Position numbers and translations under genes: made by a program. This document shows positions 1-5,884 of a stretch of 6,873 nt of DNA, piece after piece (the first letter of the stretch is position 1; the number at the start of each line of letters is the position of its first letter). The stretch covers positions 1 to 6,873 of the forward strand of contig JAUVZH010000140.1 of assembly GCA_030602675.1 (NCBI GenBank). Reading direction: 5' to 3'. The stretch comes from Candidatus Heimdallarchaeota archaeon (lineage in GTDB: Archaea; Asgardarchaeota; Heimdallarchaeia; JABLTI01). The notes below the pieces were generated by a model. The model was given only the letters and a program-made list of their open reading frames with translations, was not told the origin of the DNA and searched no databases.

Positions 1-988
1 ATAATTTTTTACCATCAAATTCTTTACTAATTAAGCAATCTATCCAATCTCCATGGGTTTCTTTCAAACTAGCATATTGTTCTTTATACTCTTCTGTTTT
101 GAATTCAGTTATTGTAAAATGATCCATTGAAATCAAATATTGTAAAAATGGGAGGTAGTACTCTATATCTACTTTTTCAAAAAGCAATCTGTCAATAAAT
201 TCCGCAGAAACTAATATCTTCTTGTTGAATTCTTTATCAGCTGTCATAGTACTAAGTATCCTTGATAATATCTCAAGACCTTGTTCTAATCCCTCTGGAA
301 TTTCATATCTTAAATCTACTTGAATGTCAAATCTATCCGATGTATATTCGTAAAGTAAGCCAATAACCCCTTTAGCTTTGCTGAATCCTTCTGCTAAGGA
401 AACAATTGTTTTTGTGTTATTCTTTTTATCTAGAAAAGTAATCTTGTTGAAAAGATTCAATCTATTGCTCATCAGTAAGTATTGTTGTATTTGTTGCTCG
501 TTATATTTTTCCTCCTTTTCATTAGAATCACTCGTTTTCTCATGCTGATCTTCAATGTTCGGATTTTTTGCATTTAAGGATTCACCATTAATGATCTGTT
601 GAAAATCACCAATTGCAATGAGTAAACCATTCAGCATTTTGAAATATGGTTTATTTTCACTATCTTCTATACAAACAGAAATAATCTTATCTAGAATAAA
701 TTCTGCCTTTCCTAAATCCATTGTCGTTTCAGTTATTAGTGCAATACCGAATTGTCTTTTTTTGCGGGTGAAATTAGGGTCTCTTAATGAAATCGCTTTT
801 GCATAAGCTGTTTGTTTTTCAATTTTACGAACGGAAAATTCTGATGCCCTAATTGCCCACATTAATATACTTTCCATTTCAGAATTTTCAGGGAAAATGT
901 AACTTGCAGGTTGCTTTTTTCTTATAACTGGTCCCTTAATAGAATCGAATTCCACTAATACTGCTGTTATATCATCTGTTTGGTTCAT
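1..988 (-). CDS. Longin/DENN-N-like (Nprl2-like) protein, partial at 3' end
   Basis: The reading frame is open from the ATG at 988 to the left edge, giving 329 codons with no stop, so the C-terminus is missing. What is seen: residues 7-32 read as a hydrophobic strand followed by a FDSIKGPVI turn and a second strand. Residues 75-87 (RKKRQFGIALITE) form a basic turn followed by a strand. Residues 137-168 are a low-complexity charged linker rich in Asn, Glu, Lys and Gln. Residues 170-300 are a second mixed alpha/beta region, including a helix-rich stretch near 273-291. The opening pattern resembles longin domains of the DENN/Nprl2 class, where an 'EF..(I/L)(K/R)GP' strand-turn-strand starts the fold and a basic-turn strand follows. 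In eukaryotes such proteins regulate small GTPases. The gene lies 47 nt downstream of a Rag-like GTPase gene on the same strand, so a partner role is plausible. No signal peptide or membrane segment is evident. The start is supported by an AAGGTG site 5 nt upstream. The domain call comes from pattern recognition only; it could be another Asgard longin family, or unrelated. Confidence 0.6.
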   Translation of the reverse strand, partial: MNQTDDITAVLVEFDSIKGPVIRKKQPASYIFPENSEMESILMWAIRASEFSVRKIEKQTAYAKAISLRDPNFTRKKRQFGIALITETTMDLGKAEFILDKIISVCIEDSENKPYFKMLNGLLIAIGDFQQIINGESLNAKNPNIEDQHEKTSDSNEKEEKYNEQQIQQYLLMSNRLNLFNKITFLDKKNNTKTIVSLAEGFSKAKGVIGLLYEYTSDRFDIQVDLRYEIPEGLEQGLEILSRILSTMTADKEFNKKILVSAEFIDRLLFEKVDIEYYLPFLQYLISMDHFTITEFKTEEYKEQYASLKETHGDWIDCLISKEFDGKKL

Positions 989-993
989 TTAAA

Positions 994-999
994 CACCTT
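994..999 (-). promoter_or_regulatory. Ribosome binding site of the longin-like gene
   Basis: On the minus strand AAGGTG lies 5 nt before the ATG at 988. It matches the archaeal anti-Shine-Dalgarno core (AGGAGGTG) and fixes this start codon. Its position inside the short gap after the GTPase stop supports translation from a shared transcript. Confidence 0.6.
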
Positions 1000-1035
1000 G
1001 CCACTCAAAGTTAACTCGATTTTTTACCTAACTCT

Positions 1036-2028
1036 TTATTCCTTGTAATTACTATAGGCAGCTTTTAATTTTTGAAGACCTTTCTTATTTACTAACCGTG
1101 TCATACCAATATTCACCAAAGGATTTCCAATAAACAAAGCCAGATAATCATTCTTTGTACAATTGATTCTTGAAATGATGCTGTAATGATTTTCGTTATT
1201 TTCTTCTAACAAAATTATCTTCACACCATCTCCTTCCAAATCACTTTGAAAATCTTCTGTTGCAGAGAAAATTTTTGCTACATAAGCAGCATATACTAAC
1301 GAATTCTCTTCCCCTGTAAAAGACTCACCTATAAGCAGACCATTAGGATCAGTAATTAGAACAATTCTAGCTCTTACCTTTTCTCTTATCCATTCAGCTA
1401 GTTTATCAAAATCAATTCTTATTATACCAACATGTTTAGCAATTGCTCTTACAAATGGTTCGTGAATAGTGTCAGGATTCAGTACCGTTGTTTCATATAT
1501 TTTGAATTGTAGAATTATCCCTGGATACAATTGCTTTAACGGATCCAAGATTTCTTTTTTTATTCTCATCCCATCTGCTGCGTTATTGAGGTCTTGTTTA
1601 TGAGCAAAAATTAGAAAGTTCTTACAGTCAGGAGAAAGATCTAGTAAGTCTTCAATTGACTTCTGTAATTCTGCACTTGCTTCCTTAAATCTCAAATTGT
1701 CTGATGAGTCTATGATAAAAATAAATGTGCTAACATTACCAAAATATTCTTCTCTCATTGAACCATGATATTCATTTAATCTGAGATCTTCTTGTCCAGG
1801 TGGTACAAAGAAAATATAATTCTTCTTCAAGAAATTCTTGTTAAAGATTTCCAAATCCTTACTTGGAACTCTTCGGAGTGCAGCTTCAATTGACGTAAAT
1901 TTCAGAATGTCCTGAATTGAGCTTTTCCCAGCATTATCTAGACCTGCTAAAATTATTTTTTCCGTTTCAAGTTCCAGCTCTTGTTTATGTGTTTGCATGT
2001 AAAATCCATCCAATGGATAAAGGGTCAT
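1036..2028 (-). CDS. Arf/Rag-like small GTPase with C-terminal roadblock-like domain
   Basis: A 330-residue protein. Residues 23-37 contain the P-loop GLDNAGKSS (G1), which is of Arf/Arl type. Residues 72-81 are the switch II region FFVPPGQED: the Gln is kept, but the usual Asp of DxxG is Val75. Residues 102-107 form the FIFIID strand. The G4 motif is HKQD at 143-146, where His replaces the Asn of NKxD as it does in RagA/Gtr1 (HKMD). The G5 region ETTVLNPDTIHEPF (179-192) resembles the TSIWDETL segment of RagA. Residues about 206-330 read as a roadblock/LC7-like domain: helix, the strand IVLITDPNGLLIGES, a long helix, two strands and a last helix. This architecture and length match Rag/Gtr GTPases (about 310 aa), which dimerise through the roadblock domain in nutrient signalling. 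A role here in membrane or nutrient signalling is inference. The protein is soluble, with no lipidation motif seen. Met11 (ATG at 1998) is an alternative start; neither start has a strong Shine-Dalgarno site. It is followed by the longin-like gene. Confidence 0.82.
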   Translation of the reverse strand: MTLYPLDGFYMQTHKQELELETEKIILAGLDNAGKSSIQDILKFTSIEAALRRVPSKDLEIFNKNFLKKNYIFFVPPGQEDLRLNEYHGSMREEYFGNVSTFIFIIDSSDNLRFKEASAELQKSIEDLLDLSPDCKNFLIFAHKQDLNNAADGMRIKKEILDPLKQLYPGIILQFKIYETTVLNPDTIHEPFVRAIAKHVGIIRIDFDKLAEWIREKVRARIVLITDPNGLLIGESFTGEENSLVYAAYVAKIFSATEDFQSDLEGDGVKIILLEENNENHYSIISRINCTKNDYLALFIGNPLVNIGMTRLVNKKGLQKLKAAYSNYKE

Positions 2029-2041
2029 TCAATTATTATGC

Positions 2042-2073
2042 TTGTGACCTTAGAGTTTCCACTCTAATCACAA
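2042..2073. repeat. 13-bp-arm inverted repeat just upstream of the GTPase gene
   Basis: Left half: TTGTGA (2042-2047), a CC bulge, then TTAGAGT (2050-2056). Right half: ACTCTAA (2061-2067) followed directly by TCACAA (2068-2073). The four-base centre is TTCC. All 13 arm bases pair perfectly apart from the two-base bulge. It lies 13 nt upstream of the GTPase start codon and downstream of a TATA-like element. It could be an operator at the transcription start or a hairpin in the 5' leader. There is no T-run to suggest a terminator. Confidence 0.6.
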
Positions 2074-2091
2074 CTATTCTTAAAATAAGAC

Positions 2092-2100
2092 TTTAAAAAT
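2092..2100 (-). promoter_or_regulatory. TATA-like element, candidate promoter of the GTPase-longin operon
   Basis: The minus strand reads ATTTTTAAA, followed by G. Archaeal initiation usually occurs about 25 nt downstream, which would place the start near 2070, at the edge of the 2042-2073 inverted repeat. No clear BRE precedes it. In DNA this AT-rich, other TATA-like matches are possible, including one around 2149-2164 that reads well on both strands. Confidence 0.35.
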
Positions 2101-2148
2101 CCCCGATTTTATTTCAATCTAATGGAAAAATATTTGATTAAGTTATTA

Positions 2149-2164
2149 CTTTATAATATAAAAG
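2149..2164 (+). promoter_or_regulatory. TATA-like element of uncertain target
   Basis: CTTTATAATATAAAAG is a near-symmetric run that resembles an archaeal TATA box in either direction. On the plus strand it would start transcription near 2185, far upstream of rpoB. On the minus strand it would give the GTPase gene a leader of about 100 nt. A 12-codon reading frame (MSESKNQGKFNI, 2183-2221) follows on the plus strand, but nothing shows that it is translated. Confidence 0.25.
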
Positions 2165-2251
2165 GATAATAAATATGTGAGTATGTCCGAAAGTAAAAAC
2201 CAGGGGAAATTCAATATATAGCTGCATCTACTAGATCTGTTCCAATTCATC

Positions 2252-2270
2252 ATGATTTGTATTAAATCAT
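2252..2270. repeat. Short 7-bp inverted repeat
   Basis: ATGATTT (2252-2258) and AAATCAT (2264-2270) are perfect complements around the five-base centre GTATT. It is AT-only except for one G:C pair per arm, so chance is a fair explanation. Confidence 0.3.
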
Positions 2271-2309
2271 CAAGTTTATATTCTAATTATCTACAATTCG
2301 TGTTCGTTC

Positions 2310-2345
2310 ACAGATTATGCCATCGAATTTCGAAAAATAATCTGT
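2310..2345. repeat. Nested dyad symmetry element upstream of rpoB
   Basis: The outer arms ACAGATTAT (2310-2318) and ATAATCTGT (2337-2345) are perfect 9-bp complements. An inner pair, TCGAA (2323-2327) and TTCGA (2329-2333), is centred on T2328, almost on the same axis. The layout of two symmetric half-site pairs on one centre fits a binding site for a dimeric or tetrameric regulator, or a cruciform. It lies about 60 bp upstream of the proposed rpoB TATA box, so it would be outside the transcript. Confidence 0.45.
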
Positions 2346-2404
2346 TACTAATAGCATGTAGATAGTAGAAATGACTAAATACAATCTTGAAATGCGTTTC
2401 TTGT

Positions 2405-2419
2405 AGTAATATTTAAAAG
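2405..2419 (+). promoter_or_regulatory. Candidate BRE/TATA promoter of rpoB-rpoA1
   Basis: AGTAAT (2405-2410) fits the archaeal BRE pattern RNWAAW. One base later comes the TATA-like TTTAAAAG (2412-2419). Initiation about 25 nt downstream, near 2440, would give rpoB a leader of about 80 nt. A weaker TATA-like run (CATAAAAAT, about 2479-2487) closer to the start codon would instead give a very short leader. Confidence 0.45.
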
Positions 2420-2521
2420 ACGATAAAATACGAAAAGAGACTATCGCTCTTCCAGCTGCGAGAAATTACCTTTTTGGCATAAAAATTGTCCTAGAAGTCC
2501 GTGTCAGTGAGGCAAAACTGA

Positions 2522-5500
2522 ATGTCTGAAACTGAAAATGTAACAATAGAAGATAGATGGGTTCTAATAGAGTCAATGGTAAAGGAACTTGGGCTCGTTC
2601 GACAGCATCTTGATAGCTATAATGAATTTATTCATAATGGCATGCAATCTGTCGTGAAAGAAATTGGTAGTATTAAACCTGAAATCCCAAATTACTATGT
2701 TAAAATTAACAAAATTGAAATGGACCCACCAAATATTAGAGAAGCGGATGGATCATTAAATAATATTTATCCTAGTGAAGCAAGAATTAGAAATCTTACC
2801 TATACTGCTCCACTCTTTCTCGAAATGACTCCAATCCGTATTGATGAAGCCGGAAATGAAATCCCTCGAGAAACCTCCAGGGTTTTTGTTGGCCGTATGC
2901 CCATTATGTTGAAATCAAAAGTTTGTCCATTAAGTAGAATGACAGATGAAGAACTTATTAAAGCCGGAGAAGATCCCAATGACCCTGGTGGTTACTTCAT
3001 CGTTAATGGTAGTGAACGAGTTCTAGTTACACAAGAAGATTTAGCTCCTAATAGAATTTTAATTGAGTTGAAGAAATCTGGTAGCGTTACTAGTATGGCC
3101 AAAGTCTTTAGCACTGCTCAAGGAGTAAGAGCACCTGTTACTATGGAAAGATCTCGAGATGGAAGCTTAAACATTAGTTTCCCTTCTGTTCCTAGAAAAA
3201 TACCCTTTGCAATTTTAATGAAAGCTTTAGGTCTAGCTTCTGATAAATCCATTGTAGATGCTGTTTCTGATGAGCAAGATGTTCGCAAGGAATTAATTCC
3301 ATCTTTAGATGAAGCTTCTGAAGTTACTGATGAAGAAAAAGCTCTTGATTTCATTGGTAAGCGAGTAGCTGTTGGTCAAACAATGGATTACCGTATAAAA
3401 CGTGCTCGTGAAATCTTGAATAGATATTTACTTAGACACATTGGCGTAAAAGAAGAAGATCGTATTGGAAAAGCCTTTTTCTTAGGTCAAATGGCTCAAA
3501 GATTATTAGAGCTTGAATTAGGAAAAAGAAATGTAGACGATAAAGATCATTATTCAAACAAACGCTTAAAACTCTCTGGTGAATCTTTAATCTCATTGTT
3601 TAGAGTCGCCTTTATGAGTTTGTGTCGTGATATTAAATACCAACTTGAAAGAACTGCAGTTAGAGGTAGAACCCCTAATATTAAAACTGCAGTTAGAGCT
3701 GATGTTATTACTGAGAGATTAAGACACGCTTTAGCTACAGGTAATTGGGTTGGTGGTAAAGCTGGTGTTAGTCAATTGCTAGATAGAACAAACTATATCT
3801 CTACACTCAGCCATTTAAGAAGAGTTGTTAGTCCTTTAAGTAGAAACCAACCTCATTTTGAAGCACGAGATCTTCATCCAACACATTTTGGAAAGATTTG
3901 TCCAAGTGAAACCCCAGAAGGTCCAAATTGTGGTTTAGTCAAGAATCTAGCAATGGATGCTTACATTAGCGTAGGTATTCCAGTAAAAGAAATTGAAGAA
4001 TTTCTTTCATCATTAGGTTTTAACGAACTTAAAAATATGAAATCAACTGATTCATGTAAAATATTTCTTAATGGTCGATTACTAGGATCACATCCAAGTC
4101 CCAAAAGTTTTGTAAATGACATTAAGAAAGCGAGAAGAAAAGATATTCTTAGTTCTGAAGTAAATGTCAATTATTACGACGATATTCAAGAAATTCAGAT
4201 TAATTGTGATCATGGTCGAGTAAGAAGACCTCTCTTAATAGCTGACCGAAGTAAGCTCAAGTTAGAGAAGAAACATGTAGACAAGGTTAAATCTGGAGCC
4301 TGGTCTTGGACTGATTTGATTCGAAGAGGTATTGTAGAATATCTTGATGCAGAAGAAGAGGAAAGCTCTTACATTGCAATGGAACCTCATAATTTAGAAA
4401 GTGATTCAACACATACACACTTAGAAATTGCACCAAGTTCAATTCTAGGTATTTGTGCATCTCTAATCCCATTTGCAGAACACAACCAATCACCAAGAAA
4501 TACTTATGAATCAGCTATGGCAAAACAAGCACTAGGTATGTATGCTGCAAATTACCGTTTGCGAGTTGATACTCGATCACATATTCTCTTCTATCCTCAG
4601 AAACCCCTTGTGAAAACACATGGTATGGATATTATTAATTTTGACAAAAGACCTGCAGGACAAAACATGGTCATAGCCCTTCTTAGTTATGAAGGATATA
4701 ATATGGAAGATGCAATTATTTTTAATAAACAATCTATTGAGCGTGGTCTTGCTCGTTCTGCATTCTTCAGAAGGTATGAAGCAGAAGAAAGACGATATCC
4801 TGCTGGACAAGAAGACAAATTTGAGCGAATGAGTAAAGATGTTCGCGGGTTCAGACCTCCAGAATCTTATGTTCATTTAAGTGCCGATGGTATAGTTGAA
4901 CCAGAAAGCAACGTAAAAGGTGATGAAGTTATCATTGGAAGAACCTCACCTCCAAGATTTCTTGAAGAATATAGCGAGTTTGAAGTTCGAGCTCCAATTA
5001 GACATGAAACAAGTATCAGCATGAGACACAGCGAAGAAGGATTTGTTGATACTGTTATTTTAACTGAAACCAGTGATGGTAACCGTTTAGTTAAGGTTAA
5101 AATGAGAGATATGCGAATTCCTGAACTCGGTGATAAATTTGCCTCTCGACATGGTCAAAAAGGAGTTATTGGCTTAATTGCTCCTCCTGAAGACTTACCA
5201 TTTACATCAGAGGGCATTATTCCCGATATTATTGTTAATTGTCATGCTATTCCCTCAAGAATGACCATTGGTCAAATTCTGGAAACTATGGCTGCAGTTC
5301 TGGGATCGAAAAAGGGAACCGTATTGGATGCTACACCTTTTGAAGGAATTTCCTCAGACGAACTTGTTAATGGAATGAAAGAGCTAGGTCTAAACTACTA
5401 TGGAAAACAAGCTATGTATAATGGTTTAACTGGTAGAAAGTATGATGTTGACATCTTTATGGGTATGACCTATTATCAGAAACTACATCATCTTGTAAAA

Positions 5501-5866
5501 GACAAAACTCATGCTAGATCTAGAGGACCTGTTCAAATTCTCACAAGACAACCAACAGAAGGTCGTGCAAGAGAAGGTGGTCTTCGTTTCGGAGAAATGG
5601 AACGAGATTGTCTTGTTGGTCATGGAGCCGCACTGCTCTTAAAAGAGCGATTGTTGGAAGAATCAGATAAAACAACAATAAATATCTGTGGAGCGTGTGG
5701 AGTTATCGCTACTTATGACCGAAACAGGGACAAGTATTTCTGTCCTGTTTGTAAAGGTGAATCAGAAGTATCTCAAGTAATAATGAGTTATGCATTCAAA
5801 TTACTATTGCAAGAACTATTCTCACTTGGGATGGCGCCAAGATTGATTTTAAAGGATCAGGCATAG
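2522..5866 (+). CDS. rpoB: DNA-directed RNA polymerase subunit B (unsplit, Rpb2-like)
   Basis: The second-largest RNA polymerase subunit, which forms half of the active-site cleft for transcription from DNA in the cytoplasm. At 1114 residues it is the full archaeal length, in one piece and not split into B'' and B' as in many methanogens and halophiles. The N-terminal protrusion and lobe (about 1-400) include GGYFIVNGSERVLV. The fork region holds RDLHPTHFG (449-457) and SETPEGPNCGL (462-472). HNQSPRN is at 654-660. The hybrid-binding core has GYNMEDA (725-731), whose acidic pair Glu729-Asp730 lies near the second magnesium site in Rpb2. GDKFASRHGQKG (870-881) carries the active-site lysines 872 and 880. 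The C-terminal clamp part has a CX2C-X14-CX2C zinc site (Cys1056, 1059, 1074, 1077) and ends in the conserved helix that packs on A'. The start follows a weak GTGAGG (2507-2512), 9 nt before the ATG. rpoA1 follows after 18 nt. No rpoH is found upstream. No motif looks damaged. Confidence 0.98.
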   Translation: MSETENVTIEDRWVLIESMVKELGLVRQHLDSYNEFIHNGMQSVVKEIGSIKPEIPNYYVKINKIEMDPPNIREADGSLNNIYPSEARIRNLTYTAPLFLEMTPIRIDEAGNEIPRETSRVFVGRMPIMLKSKVCPLSRMTDEELIKAGEDPNDPGGYFIVNGSERVLVTQEDLAPNRILIELKKSGSVTSMAKVFSTAQGVRAPVTMERSRDGSLNISFPSVPRKIPFAILMKALGLASDKSIVDAVSDEQDVRKELIPSLDEASEVTDEEKALDFIGKRVAVGQTMDYRIKRAREILNRYLLRHIGVKEEDRIGKAFFLGQMAQRLLELELGKRNVDDKDHYSNKRLKLSGESLISLFRVAFMSLCRDIKYQLERTAVRGRTPNIKTAVRADVITERLRHALATGNWVGGKAGVSQLLDRTNYISTLSHLRRVVSPLSRNQPHFEARDLHPTHFGKICPSETPEGPNCGLVKNLAMDAYISVGIPVKEIEEFLSSLGFNELKNMKSTDSCKIFLNGRLLGSHPSPKSFVNDIKKARRKDILSSEVNVNYYDDIQEIQINCDHGRVRRPLLIADRSKLKLEKKHVDKVKSGAWSWTDLIRRGIVEYLDAEEEESSYIAMEPHNLESDSTHTHLEIAPSSILGICASLIPFAEHNQSPRNTYESAMAKQALGMYAANYRLRVDTRSHILFYPQKPLVKTHGMDIINFDKRPAGQNMVIALLSYEGYNMEDAIIFNKQSIERGLARSAFFRRYEAEERRYPAGQEDKFERMSKDVRGFRPPESYVHLSADGIVEPESNVKGDEVIIGRTSPPRFLEEYSEFEVRAPIRHETSISMRHSEEGFVDTVILTETSDGNRLVKVKMRDMRIPELGDKFASRHGQKGVIGLIAPPEDLPFTSEGIIPDIIVNCHAIPSRMTIGQILETMAAVLGSKKGTVLDATPFEGISSDELVNGMKELGLNYYGKQAMYNGLTGRKYDVDIFMGMTYYQKLHHLVKDKTHARSRGPVQILTRQPTEGRAREGGLRFGEMERDCLVGHGAALLLKERLLEESDKTTINICGACGVIATYDRNRDKYFCPVCKGESEVSQVIMSYAFKLLLQELFSLGMAPRLILKDQA

Positions 5867-5872
5867 AGAGAC

Positions 5873-5878
5873 GGAGGA
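5873..5878 (+). promoter_or_regulatory. Ribosome binding site of rpoA1
   Basis: GGAGGA lies in the 18-nt gap after the rpoB stop codon, 6 nt before the ATG at 5885. It is the best Shine-Dalgarno match in the window and supports co-transcription with separate re-initiation. Confidence 0.8.
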
Positions 5879-5884
5879 AAAAAA

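Larger units (their letters stand above)
2029..2521. other. Divergent intergenic region between the GTPase operon and rpoB
   Basis: This 493-nt, very AT-rich stretch separates two head-to-head operons. I find no convincing gene in it. In particular there is no rpoH-like reading frame ahead of rpoB, and no tRNA-like fold. It contains several TATA-like elements on both strands and three inverted repeats, which are listed separately. The arrangement means both operons start here and may share regulatory DNA. Confidence 0.75.

Noticed and set aside
618..806. 62-codon plus-strand frame
   Set aside because: It lies antisense inside the longin-like gene, whose frame is open over 988 nt and has a ribosome binding site. 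The short product shows no recognisable domain.
2444..2461. Possible leader hairpin TCGC...GCGA upstream of rpoB
   Set aside because: Only four consecutive pairs form before a mismatch, which is too weak to call a regulatory structure.
2029..2521. CRISPR array, tRNA or mobile element in the intergenic gap
   Set aside because: The repeats are single inverted pairs and not regularly spaced direct repeats. No cloverleaf, transposase or target-site duplication is visible.
3118..3354. Minus-strand frame inside rpoB
   Set aside because: It is a shadow of the strongly conserved RpoB lobe coding sequence, and its translation is Ser-rich with no family resemblance.
3961..4170. Minus-strand frame inside rpoB
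   Set aside because: It is antisense to conserved RpoB sequence, with no recognisable product.
4287..4496. Minus-strand frame inside rpoB
   Set aside because: It is antisense to the RpoB region leading to the HNQSPRN motif, with no independent support.
4577..4876. 99-codon minus-strand frame inside rpoB
   Set aside because: It is the longest shadow frame but is fully antisense to the catalytic core of RpoB, and its composition is not protein-like.
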